From the NCBI GenBank assembly GCA_013698095.1, contig JACCVQ010000073.1, positions 1-33,466 of the forward strand: a DNA stretch of 33,466 nucleotides, read 5' to 3'. Below the pieces are notes generated by a model. The model saw nothing but the letters and a program-made list of their open reading frames with translations. It did not search any database and was not told where the DNA came from. Source of the DNA: Chloroflexota bacterium (GTDB lineage Bacteria; Chloroflexota; Limnocylindria; Limnocylindrales; CSP1-4). How positions within the stretch are numbered: the first letter of the stretch is position 1; each line of letters opens with the position of its first letter. Position numbers and translations under genes: made by a program. Of this stretch, positions 16,492-24,430 are shown one piece after another.

Positions 16492-19164
16492 TCAGCCGTG
16501 CCCGTGGCCGGCGTGGTCGCCGCCGGCCCCCGGGCCGTGGCCCGCGGTGAGCGCCGCCACGTGACCGTTGCCGTTGGCGTGACCGTTACCGCTGCCGAGG
16601 ACGCGGCCCGGCTCGCCGCCCTTCGCGATCTGCGCCGCGACCGCGGCCGGGAGCATCGGCAGAAGCCGGGTGGGGGCGACCGGCCGGCCCTCGGCCGCGG
16701 CCCGCTCGGCCCAGTCGCGCTCGCGTCGGATGTAGGTGATCTCGGTCTCCTGATCCACGCCGGCGAGGGCGATCAGGTCGATCATCGGGTCGACCCGCGA
16801 GGTGTGCGAGAGCTCGAAATCTCCGCCGTCCCGGAGAGCGTCGTACGGGCAGGCGTCGACGCAGATCCCGCACAGGATGCAGCGACTCTCGTCGACCTCG
16901 TATTTCTGGAGGACGCGCGGCTTGGGCATCAGGGCGCCGGTCGGGCAGGTCTCCGCGCAGCGACCGCACGACACGCACGGGGTGTCGTTCAGGCTCATGT
17001 CGAGGGGCGTCGTCACGAGCGTGTCGAAGCCGCTCCGCATGAAGTCGTAGCACGCGGCGCCGACCACCTCGGCGCAGACCTGGGCGCAGCGCCCGCAGTC
17101 GATGCAGCGCGACGGCTCGCGCAGGATGAAGGCGTGGCTGTCGTCGCGGATGTAGTCGTGGTTGATGCCGGTGAAGCGGTTCTCCGTCACGGAGCGATAG
17201 CCGGCGCCTTGGTGATACTGCGGCTCGAGCGTCTTGAGGGTCGTCCCGTACTCGATCCCGAGGCGGCGCAGGTCGCAGAAGCCGATCGCCTCGCACGTGC
17301 ACTGAAGACAGCGGGTCGATTCGGCGACGGCCTCCTCGCGGCTGTAGGGGATCTCGTACTCGATGTAGTTCGTGTTGCGGAGCTCGGCATCCATCGCCTT
17401 CAGGCGGTAGCGCGGCTCCTTCTGCTCGCTCGTGAACGGCACGATGGAGAGGAACTCGGGCTGAGGCTCCGCGAGCTGCTGGCGGGTCTTGATCGCGGTC
17501 AGGTCGAGGCCCTTCACGAACGCGTCGACCGCGTATGCGGCGCGGCGGCCCTCGGCGATGGCCTGGACCACGGTGGCAGCCCCGATCCGGACGTCGCCCG
17601 TCCCGAAGACTCCTGCCCGGTCGGTCTGGAACGTGACCGCGTCGGCCTTGAGGCGGCGCTGCTTCGTCGCCTGGGGACCCTCGGACCCGGGCCCGATCCA
17701 GGTCAGCTCAGGGCCCTGGCCGATCGCGAGCAGAATCCGGTCGCAGGGGATCGTGAACTCGGTTCCGGGGGCGGGTTCGGGCCGGCGCCGGCCGGATGCA
17801 TCGGGCTCGCCCGGCTGCATCCTGATGAACTCCATCCCGGTCACCTTGCCCGCGTCATCGACGATCACCCGGGTCGGGCCGGCCTGGAAGATCGCGGTCA
17901 CGCCCTCCTCGATCGCCTCATGGACCTCGCCGGCCGCCGGCATGTCCTTCATGTCGCGGCGGTAGACGAGGGTCACGTCGGCGGCGCCCTGGCGGATCGA
18001 CGTCCGGCTGCAGTCCATCGAGGTGAAGCCGCCGCCGACGACGACGACGCGCTTTCCGGCGTGGTCGGGGTAGGGCAGCCCGAGCGTCGCGGTCCGGAGG
18101 TACTCGAGGCCGTCGATGACCTCGGCCGCGTCCTCGTTCGGGACGCCGAGCTTGTTCGTGTCGTAGCAGCCGATCGCGATGACGACCGCGTCAAAGCCCT
18201 GGTTCTGGAGATCGTCGAGGCCGAAGTCCTTCCCGAGCTCGGCGTTGCAGACCATCCGGCCGCCGAGCCGAGTGACCGACTCGTACTCGGCCTCGAGGAC
18301 CTCGACCTTGGGCAGGCGGTACTGCGGGATCCCGTAGCGGAGCATCCCGCCCGGTGCCGCGTCGCGCTCGAAGACCGTGACGTCGTGGCCCGCGATCAGG
18401 AGGTAGTAGGCAGCGGCCATGCCGGCCGGCCCGGAGCCGATGACCGCGGCGCGCCGACCGGACTTCGGCTGGATCTCGAACGGGACCGGCGGATCGACGC
18501 CGTCGTCGAGCATCGACTTCAGGACCTGGTCGCCGGCGTAGCGGTGCGAGTCGCGGATCGCGATCGCCTCGTCGACCTCGTCGCGCCGGCAATGCTCCTC
18601 GCACGGCGCTGGGCAGACCCGGCCGAGGACGCTCGGGAACGGGATCGTGCGCTTGAAGATCCGGGTCGACTCGACGAAGTTCGCCTCGGCGTTGGCCTTC
18701 AGGAAGCCCGGAATGTCGATATGGCTCGGGCACTTGTTCTGGCACGGCGGCAGGCAGTAGGCGTTGTGGTCCGAGAAGATCAGCTCGAGGTTTGTCCGGC
18801 GCAGGCGGCGGAGTTCGTCGGTCTGGGTCTTGACGACCATCTCGGGCTCGCACGTCCGGGAGCACGAGATCGGCGGATGCTCCTCGCCCTCGACCTCCAC
18901 GACGCACATCCGGCACGCTCCGAAGCCGGGCAGCTTCGGCTCGTAGCAGAGCGTCGGGATCTCGATCCCGTTGTCGCGGCAGACCTCCAGGATCGTCTGG
19001 CCCTCGAAGCCCTCGACGACCCGGCCGTCGACCTCGATCCGGATCCGGGGGGTCGACTGCGGGCGCTGCGGCGACTGGGTCGTGATCAGGCGCTCGGCGA
19101 CCGAATCGTCGAGCGGCGTGAGGCTCGTCTCGGACCGGCTGGGGCGAAGGATGATGTCGGTCAT
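16492..19164 (-). CDS. 2Fe-2S / GltD-like FAD-NAD(P) / polyferredoxin fusion in the NuoG position
   Basis: An 890-residue multidomain flavo-iron-sulfur protein. In order: a NuoG/HydA-like 2Fe-2S domain (about 40-115; Cys73, 84, 87, 101); a GltD-like 4Fe-4S region (Cys137, 141, 145, then Cys184, 188, 192 in GRVCPAPCEEHC); a GltD core with FAD loop GSGPAG (243-248) and a second dinucleotide loop VVVVGGGFTS (373-382); a Cys619/622/624/630 cluster; NuoG-type CIDCGRCAQVC (687-697) and CVSCGRCAETCPTGAL (730-745); and CILCGICVDACPYDAL (762-777). The last, with YEVDES before and DFELSHTSR after it, resembles the second half of NuoI. No molybdopterin-like NuoG domain exists. A Gly/His-rich tail (six His, 862-889) ends the protein. 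It probably passes electrons between NAD(P)H/FAD and complex I. Start: ATG, 7 nt after nuoF. Confidence 0.85.
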   Translation of the reverse strand: MTDIILRPSRSETSLTPLDDSVAERLITTQSPQRPQSTPRIRIEVDGRVVEGFEGQTILEVCRDNGIEIPTLCYEPKLPGFGACRMCVVEVEGEEHPPISCSRTCEPEMVVKTQTDELRRLRRTNLELIFSDHNAYCLPPCQNKCPSHIDIPGFLKANAEANFVESTRIFKRTIPFPSVLGRVCPAPCEEHCRRDEVDEAIAIRDSHRYAGDQVLKSMLDDGVDPPVPFEIQPKSGRRAAVIGSGPAGMAAAYYLLIAGHDVTVFERDAAPGGMLRYGIPQYRLPKVEVLEAEYESVTRLGGRMVCNAELGKDFGLDDLQNQGFDAVVIAIGCYDTNKLGVPNEDAAEVIDGLEYLRTATLGLPYPDHAGKRVVVVGGGFTSMDCSRTSIRQGAADVTLVYRRDMKDMPAAGEVHEAIEEGVTAIFQAGPTRVIVDDAGKVTGMEFIRMQPGEPDASGRRRPEPAPGTEFTIPCDRILLAIGQGPELTWIGPGSEGPQATKQRRLKADAVTFQTDRAGVFGTGDVRIGAATVVQAIAEGRRAAYAVDAFVKGLDLTAIKTRQQLAEPQPEFLSIVPFTSEQKEPRYRLKAMDAELRNTNYIEYEIPYSREEAVAESTRCLQCTCEAIGFCDLRRLGIEYGTTLKTLEPQYHQGAGYRSVTENRFTGINHDYIRDDSHAFILREPSRCIDCGRCAQVCAEVVGAACYDFMRSGFDTLVTTPLDMSLNDTPCVSCGRCAETCPTGALMPKPRVLQKYEVDESRCILCGICVDACPYDALRDGGDFELSHTSRVDPMIDLIALAGVDQETEITYIRRERDWAERAAAEGRPVAPTRLLPMLPAAVAAQIAKGGEPGRVLGSGNGHANGNGHVAALTAGHGPGAGGDHAGHGHG

Positions 19165-19171
19165 CGTCTCG

Positions 19172-20506
19172 TCAGTGGGCTGAGGTGGCGGCGACCGCGA
19201 TCGGCCGGCAGACGCCGGCCGGGCACGAGCTGCGCAGGATGTGTTCGTCGAGCTCGGAGCGGAAGTATCGCATCCCGCTCGCCAACGGGAGGGTCGCCAG
19301 GCGCTCGTGATCGCACAGCGCGGAGCCGACGATATCGGCCGACAAATCGGCCAGGAGCTGGACGTCGGTCGGCTTCGGGACGCCGGTCGCGATTCGGTCG
19401 CCGATCTCGCTGACGCGGCGGAGACCGATCCGGCAGGGGATCGTCTTGCCGCACGCCTCGTCGGCGCAGAACCGGGTCAGGAGGCGAGCCAGATCGACGA
19501 TGCAGGCCCGCTCGTCGGCGGCGACGATCGCGCCCGAGCCGATGTGGGCGCCGACGGCGCGAAGGGCCTCGTACTCATAGGCGGTGTCGGCCAGCTCGGC
19601 CGGCAGGATCCCGCCGGAGGGTCCCCCGACGATGAGCGCCTTGAGCTTGGCCGCGGCTGCGCGCGGCCCGGCCAGCGCGATGATGTCGTGGAGGCTCGTC
19701 CCGATCGGGACCTCGGCGACGCCCGCTCCGGCCGGCGCCCTGACCGAGACGAGGATCGTGCCCGGGCTGGCCCTCGAGCCGATCGCGGCGAACGCCGCGG
19801 CTCCGTTGGCGAGGATCCACGGGATGGCGGCGAGGGTCTGGACGTTCTGGACGACCGTCGGCTGGCCAAAAAGGCCGCTCGTGGCGGGCTGGGGCGGGCG
19901 CTGCTCGGGCTGGCCCCGCTTGCCCTCGAGGGCCTTCAGGAGAACGGTCTCCTCGCCGAGCATGTAGGCGCCCTGGACCGGTCGAATCGTCACCTCGACC
20001 GAGTTGCCCGAGCCCATGATGTCGTCGCCGGCGAGGTTGGCCTCGAGCATCGCCGCCGCGGCGGTCTCGAGGACCCGAATCGCGTCGGTCGCGTCGGTCC
20101 GGACCGCGACGATCGCGTCGGTCGCGCCAATCGCGGCGGCCGCGATCACGAGACCTTCGAGGACCGCGTACGGGTTCCGTTCGAGGAGCGTCCGATCGGT
20201 CTGCGAGGACGGGTCCGCGCCATAGCCGTTGGCGACCACGTAGCGCCGGCCCGACACGCCGGTCGGGGAGGCGGCCGCGGCACGCCACTTCTCGCCGGCC
20301 GGGAAGCCGGCTCCGCCCCGGCCGCGCAGCCCGGACGCGGCGACTGTCGCGATCGTCCCGGTTGGGCCGAGGTCCTGAATGGCGCGCCGGAGACCGACGA
20401 AGGCGCCCCGCTCGCGAGCCGCGGCGAGGTCGAGCGGGTCGATCGTCTCGTCGCGGGGGAGCAGGATCGCCGGCCAGTCGCCGGGGGTCCTGAGGATCGC
20501 GGTCAT
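19172..20506 (-). CDS. nuoF: NuoF-like flavoprotein with altered FMN loop and N3 cluster site
   Basis: A 444-residue homologue of the NADH/FMN subunit of complex I and HydB-type hydrogenases. The glycine-rich loop GLRGRGGAGFPAGEKW (59-74) and the GEET motif (184-187) with LEGKRGQPE are kept. The usual acidic FMN/NADH loop, NADEGEPGxxKDR, reads NGYGADPSSQTDR (93-105). The 4Fe-4S site, normally SCGKCxPC...C, reads ACGKTIPC (Cys352, Thr355, Cys358, with Cys398 later), so one of four ligands is missing. The C-terminus carries CPAGVC (428-433), which in HydB-type proteins precedes a ferredoxin domain, but here the protein ends 11 residues later. NADH oxidation through FMN is therefore uncertain. 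The ATG at 20506 is 4 nt from the preceding stop; an upstream extension overlapping that gene is unlikely. Confidence 0.87.
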   Translation of the reverse strand: MTAILRTPGDWPAILLPRDETIDPLDLAAARERGAFVGLRRAIQDLGPTGTIATVAASGLRGRGGAGFPAGEKWRAAAASPTGVSGRRYVVANGYGADPSSQTDRTLLERNPYAVLEGLVIAAAAIGATDAIVAVRTDATDAIRVLETAAAAMLEANLAGDDIMGSGNSVEVTIRPVQGAYMLGEETVLLKALEGKRGQPEQRPPQPATSGLFGQPTVVQNVQTLAAIPWILANGAAAFAAIGSRASPGTILVSVRAPAGAGVAEVPIGTSLHDIIALAGPRAAAAKLKALIVGGPSGGILPAELADTAYEYEALRAVGAHIGSGAIVAADERACIVDLARLLTRFCADEACGKTIPCRIGLRRVSEIGDRIATGVPKPTDVQLLADLSADIVGSALCDHERLATLPLASGMRYFRSELDEHILRSSCPAGVCRPIAVAATSAH

Positions 20507-20510
20507 CCGG

Positions 20511-21248
20511 TCAAGCTCGGGCCGGGCCGGCGCCCGGCGCGGTACCGGGGCTCTCCGCGCCGGCGATGGCAGTGCCGTGACTCGCTCCGGGGGCTGTGCC
20601 GCCGAACAGAGCGGCGTCAAAGCTCGCGAGGAACGTCGTCTCGCGGCCGGCCCGGGCGTCGGCGGTCGCGGCGGCGAGGGGCTCGGCGGACGGGGGCTCC
20701 AACCGCAGGTGGCGGTAGTAGGACGCGGCCCCGTAGATCATCGCGTACCAAGCCCCGGTCTTCTGGCTGATCAGCTTCAGGGCCGCGACCGGCAGGTGGC
20801 CATACTCGGCCTGGGTCGACTCGAGGATGTGGAGCATGTTCTTGGGGTCGAAGTCGAAGCGCTCGAGGATCGCCATGAGCGCGTCCGGGTGGATCGGGTC
20901 GAAGTGCTCATACGCCTGGTTGGGGACCGGCCGCCCGGACCGCCGCAGGGCGGATTCGTCGCGCCGCTCGCCATACGTCTCGGGGGCGCCCCAGTGGATG
21001 TGGTAGCGGCCCTTGGTGTCGACTCCGCCCATGTCGATGCACTCGATCGGGCAGGCCTGGGCGCACTGGAAGCAGGTCTCGCACTTCAGCGTCCCGTACT
21101 CGTCATAGAGGAGCTGCAGCCGGCCACGGAACTTGGGCGGGACGTCGAGGCGCACCTCGGGGTACTTGATCGTCGCCTTCGGCTCGAAGAACTTCTTGAG
21201 GGTCAGGGCCATGCCCTTGGCGATGCCGAGGCCGGGGACGAGGCTCAT
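20511..21248 (-). CDS. nuoI: NuoI (first half) - NuoE (helical domain) chimera
   Basis: A 245-residue protein made of two complex I parts. Residues 10-85 match the start of NuoI: TLKKFFEPKATIKYPE, PPKFRGR, then one ferredoxin motif CETCFQCAQACP (Cys56, 59, 62, 66) and Cys70 in CPIECI. The second NuoI 4Fe-4S motif is absent. Residues about 112-184 match the N-terminal helical domain of NuoE: AILERFDFD, LHILESTQAEYGHLPVAAL, then IYGAASYYRHLRLEP in place of the usual VYGVATFYxxFRxxP. The NuoE thioredoxin-like 2Fe-2S domain, which should come next, is missing; a low-complexity Ala/Gly/Pro tail ends the protein. No separate nuoE is present in the operon. A strong AGGAGGG ribosome site (21259-21253) stands 4 nt before the ATG. 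Confidence 0.87.
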   Translation of the reverse strand: MSLVPGLGIAKGMALTLKKFFEPKATIKYPEVRLDVPPKFRGRLQLLYDEYGTLKCETCFQCAQACPIECIDMGGVDTKGRYHIHWGAPETYGERRDESALRRSGRPVPNQAYEHFDPIHPDALMAILERFDFDPKNMLHILESTQAEYGHLPVAALKLISQKTGAWYAMIYGAASYYRHLRLEPPSAEPLAAATADARAGRETTFLASFDAALFGGTAPGASHGTAIAGAESPGTAPGAGPARA

Positions 21249-21303
21249 GGCGCCCTCCTGGCGCGCGACGCCTTCCGGACGCCCGGCGCCATCCTGGCGC
21301 GCG
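21249..21303 (-). repeat. Duplicated 19-bp hairpin-forming element between nuoH and nuoI
   Basis: Two 19-bp copies (21249-21267 and 21285-21303) differ at one base. Each is a near-perfect inverted repeat with a 3-nt loop; in the second copy GCGCCA and TGGCGC pair fully. The first copy carries the nuoI Shine-Dalgarno sequence. This 61-nt gap is the largest spacer inside the nuo operon. Confidence 0.6.
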
Positions 21304-21309
21304 GGCCCG

Positions 21310-22650
21310 TCACTTGTTCACCACGACGAGGGCGAGAGCCGTCACGAACAGGTTGAGCAGCGACGCCGGCAGCAGCCACTTCCAGGCAAACCCCATGAGC
21401 TGGTCGATCCGGACCCGGGGCAGGGTGCCGCGCATCCAGACGAAGGTGAACACGAAAAGGTAGCTCTTGCCGAGGAACACCATCAGGCCCGCGACCCAAT
21501 TCCAGCTGACGAACGCCCAGCCGGTGATCGCCACGATCACGAGCAGGTTGAACAGGACGAAGCCGATGATCAGGGCCTGCCACCACGGCATCGAGCTCCG
21601 CCCGAGGTAGAACGGCGCGGCCAGGGCGAGGATCAGGAGCGGCGGAACGATCAGGATCGCGAACAGGAGGCCAAGGCCGAGCGAGCCCGGATCGATGTTC
21701 AGGGTGATCGGCCACGGCCACGGGAACGGGGCGTTCCAGCCGCCGAAGAACAGGGTCACGATCAGGCCCGAGACGACGAACACGTTGACGTACTCGGCGA
21801 AGAAGAAGAAGCCGAAGCGCATGCCCGAGTACTCGGTTGCGAAGCCGGCGACGATCTCGCTGTCGGCCTCGGTCAGGTCGAACGGGGTGCGATTCGCCTC
21901 GGCGGTCGCGGCGATGAAGAAGATGAGCGCGCCGAGCGGCTGCTGGAAGACATACCAGTTCCAGAACCAGCCGCCCTGTTTGACCACGATCTGGTTGAGG
22001 CTCATCGTCCCGGCCAGGAGCAGCAGCCCCACGACCGACAGGATCAGCGGGATCTCGTAGCTGATGACCTGGGCCGCCGAGCGGAGGCCGCCGAGGAGCG
22101 AATACTTGTTGAAGCTCGACCAGCCGGCCATGAGCAGCCCGACGACCGACAGGCCGCTGACCGCGAACAGGTAGAGCAGGCCGATGTTCATGTCGGCCCC
22201 GAACAGGCCCGGCGCGAACGGCAGGACGAGCAGGGCCATGATCGTCGACATGAACACCGCGACCGGGGCGAGGGTGAAGACGAGACGATCCGCGCCGGTC
22301 GGGCTGAAGTCCTCCTTCGCGAGCACCTTGAGCCCGTGGATGACCGACATGAGCGATCCGAACGGACCCACCCGATCCGGCCCGATCCGGAGATTCATCA
22401 GGGCGATGATCTTCATCTCCATGTAGATGATCAGGAAAGCGGTCGGGACACTCATCAGCAGGACCGCGGTCGCCGCCACGACGAAGCGGACGAGCCAGAT
22501 GTTCGTGGCCAGGAAGTCGACGATCGGCTTGCCGGCGATGGCGATCAGGAGGACGAGCCCGATCGTCAGCAGGAACAGGATCGGCCCGAGCGTGAAGAGG
22601 ATCTTCCCGCCGAGCGTCAGGCGCGAGAAGGAGCGCGCCATCGCCGTCAC
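21310..22650 (-). CDS. nuoH: NADH-quinone oxidoreductase subunit H
   Basis: A 446-residue membrane subunit that forms much of the quinone chamber at the junction of complex I arms. Recognisable family segments are IIYMEMKIIALMNLRIGPDRVGPFG (canonically ER...MQxRxGPNxxGxxG), SLLGGLRSAAQVISYEIPL, and AEANRTPFDLTEADSEIVAG with the conserved acidic loop facing the quinone site. It is longer than the usual 320-360 residues, with an extra N-terminal portion and extended C-terminal loops. The GTG at 22650 overlaps the nuoD stop by 4 nt; the ATG three codons downstream (22641) is the alternative start. The downstream gap to the NuoI-like gene is unusually long for this operon and holds a repeated hairpin. 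Confidence 0.94.
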   Translation of the reverse strand: MTAMARSFSRLTLGGKILFTLGPILFLLTIGLVLLIAIAGKPIVDFLATNIWLVRFVVAATAVLLMSVPTAFLIIYMEMKIIALMNLRIGPDRVGPFGSLMSVIHGLKVLAKEDFSPTGADRLVFTLAPVAVFMSTIMALLVLPFAPGLFGADMNIGLLYLFAVSGLSVVGLLMAGWSSFNKYSLLGGLRSAAQVISYEIPLILSVVGLLLLAGTMSLNQIVVKQGGWFWNWYVFQQPLGALIFFIAATAEANRTPFDLTEADSEIVAGFATEYSGMRFGFFFFAEYVNVFVVSGLIVTLFFGGWNAPFPWPWPITLNIDPGSLGLGLLFAILIVPPLLILALAAPFYLGRSSMPWWQALIIGFVLFNLLVIVAITGWAFVSWNWVAGLMVFLGKSYLFVFTFVWMRGTLPRVRIDQLMGFAWKWLLPASLLNLFVTALALVVVNK

Positions 22651-23885
22651 TTGTCCACCCCTCCCATGATTGGGTCGAGGCTGGCCATCACGGCCATCGC
22701 GTCTGCGATCAGGTGACCGGGCATCAGCGTCCCGACGGCCTGGAGGTGGACGAACGATGGGTCGTGAATCCGCATCCGGAACGGCTGATCCGTGCCGTCG
22801 CTGATCACGTACGCGGCGTACTGGCCGCGCGGACCCTCCACCGCGGCATAGGCCCGGCCCGGTCGCGGGCGGAGCAGCCGCGGGAGCTTGGCCATGATCG
22901 GGCCGTCCGGCATGTTGTGGAGGCACTGGTCGATGATCCGGAGGCTTTGCTTGATCTCGTCGATCCGGACCAGGTAGCGCGCCAGGCAGTCGCCCTCGTC
23001 ACGGGTCGGGATGTCGAACTCGAGCTCCGGGAAGACGCTGTACGGATGCGCTCGGCGGAAGTCGAGCGGGACGCCGCTGGCCCGCAGGTTCGGGCCGGTC
23101 ATCGCCATCCTGAAGGCGGTCTCCTTGTCCATCGTCCCGAGGCCGCGCATCCGGCGGACGAAGATCTCGTTCTGGTTGAGCAGGCCCAGGTTGTTGTCGA
23201 TCTGGGTCGTGGCCCGGGTCATCCAGTCGCCGAGGCGGCTCATGAAGTCGTGGTTGAGGTCGCCGTTGACGCCACCGATCCTGAGGTAGTTGAAGAGGAG
23301 CCGCTGACCAGTCAGCGAGGCCAGCATCTCGGCGATCTCGTCGCGCTCGATGAAGCTCCACAGGATCGGGGTGAGGCCGCCCAGGTCGAGCGCCATCCAG
23401 CCCATGAACAGGGAGTGCGACAGGATCCGGTTCAGCTCGGTGGCGAGGACCCGGATGTACTCGGCCCGGCGTGGCACCTCCACGTCGAGCAGCTTCTCGA
23501 ACGCCAGGACGCCGGGCCACTCGCAGAACAGGGAGCTGATGTACTCGAGCGGATCGAGATAGGCGATCGTGTGGTGGTAGTCGGCGTTCTCGCACAGCTT
23601 CTCGACGCCGCGATGGAGGTAGCCGAGGACCGGATCGAGGTCGACGACGTTCTCACCATCGAGCTTGAGGACCACCCGGAGCACGCCGTGGGTCGACGGG
23701 TGCTGAGGTCCCATGTTGATGAACATCTCGCCGTCGCCGAGGGTGTAGAACTCGGCCTCCCGCTCGGTCCGCGGCGGGTACGGCGGAACGGGCTCGAAGG
23801 TCCCGGCCGCCTCGTCGAGCTGGACCCGCGGATCGTCGGACGGGACCTCGCGATGGAGGTGATCGTGGGGCGGCGCGGCGGTCAT
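22647..23885 (-). CDS. nuoD: NADH-quinone oxidoreductase subunit D
   Basis: A 412-residue subunit that, with NuoB, forms the quinone-reducing site of complex I; it is related to hydrogenase large subunits. The conserved opening is [14 protein letters not shown] followed by [13 protein letters not shown]. The [13 protein letters not shown] helix and [17 protein letters not shown] also match the family. The C-terminal part has [24 protein letters not shown] and [22 protein letters not shown] with its terminal aspartate region. An extra 40 residues at the N-terminus, rich in Pro and charged residues, precede the core. ATG at 23885 overlaps the nuoC stop by 4 nt. The HGVLR and LHRG arginines are candidates for modification by the NDUFAF7-like enzyme upstream of the operon. 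Confidence 0.97.
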   Translation of the reverse strand: MTAAPPHDHLHREVPSDDPRVQLDEAAGTFEPVPPYPPRTEREAEFYTLGDGEMFINMGPQHPSTHGVLRVVLKLDGENVVDLDPVLGYLHRGVEKLCENADYHHTIAYLDPLEYISSLFCEWPGVLAFEKLLDVEVPRRAEYIRVLATELNRILSHSLFMGWMALDLGGLTPILWSFIERDEIAEMLASLTGQRLLFNYLRIGGVNGDLNHDFMSRLGDWMTRATTQIDNNLGLLNQNEIFVRRMRGLGTMDKETAFRMAMTGPNLRASGVPLDFRRAHPYSVFPELEFDIPTRDEGDCLARYLVRIDEIKQSLRIIDQCLHNMPDGPIMAKLPRLLRPRPGRAYAAVEGPRGQYAAYVISDGTDQPFRMRIHDPSFVHLQAVGTLMPGHLIADAMAVMASLDPIMGGVDK

Positions 23886-24430
23886 GCCCGGGTCTTCCGG
23901 ATCAGGGTCGCTGCCTTGGCGTTGGTCGGCGTGTGCGACTGCTCCATGTGGCGAACCCCGGCGCCGGGCGAGCGGGCGGCATCGTCGGGCAGAAAGAAGT
24001 CCTTGCGGAGCGGGAAGCTCTGGTAATCGGGCGGCATGTAGATCCGGCGGAGGTCGCGATTGCCCTCGAACGTGATCCCGAACATGTCGTAGGCCTCACG
24101 TTCCATCCACTCGGCGCCCTTCCACAGGAACGTGACCGACGGGACGCGCGGATCCTCGCGGGACAGGCCATCGGCGATGACCCGGAGCCAGTCGGAGCTC
24201 GTCTCGGACCACAGGTGGTAGACGACCTGCATCACCGACCCTGTGTCGACCCCGGCAAGGTCGGCGAGGACGATGAACCGGAAGTCGGCCTCGTCGTGGA
24301 GGGTCCGGACCACGTCCGGCACGTCGCCCGGCCCGATCCGGATCTCCGTCTGGTCGTGGCGTTGGTGGATCGGTGCCGTGAGGCGTTCCCCGAAGCGTGC
24401 CTGGAGGCGGCGCTTCAGGGCGGCGTCCAC
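23882..24430 (-). CDS. nuoC: NADH-quinone oxidoreductase subunit C
   Basis: A 182-residue 30-kDa-type subunit of the complex I connecting module. The family signature is intact: [20 protein letters not shown] followed by [13 protein letters not shown]. The N-terminal alpha-beta part covers about residues 1-95 ([13 protein letters not shown]). The last 25 residues are extended and basic. The start is a GTG at 24430, directly abutting the nuoB stop. NuoC and NuoD are separate genes here, unlike the fused form of enterobacteria. The stop overlaps the nuoD ATG by 4 nt. Confidence 0.95.
   Translation of the reverse strand: MDAALKRRLQARFGERLTAPIHQRHDQTEIRIGPGDVPDVVRTLHDEADFRFIVLADLAGVDTGSVMQVVYHLWSETSSDWLRVIADGLSREDPRVPSVTFLWKGAEWMEREAYDMFGITFEGNRDLRRIYMPPDYQSFPLRKDFFLPDDAARSPGAGVRHMEQSHTPTNAKAATLIRKTRA

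Noticed and set aside
16492..19164. Annotation as simple glutamate synthase small subunit (GltD)
   Set aside because: The GltD core is real, but the NuoG-type 2Fe-2S domain, extra ferredoxin motifs and position between nuoF and nuoJ make a complex I role far more likely; no gltB is present.
16498..19413. 971-codon open frame on the plus strand opposite the GltD-like fusion and nuoF
   Set aside because: Its Arg/Asp/Leu/Val-rich composition reflects reverse-complement codons of the real genes; no family resemblance.
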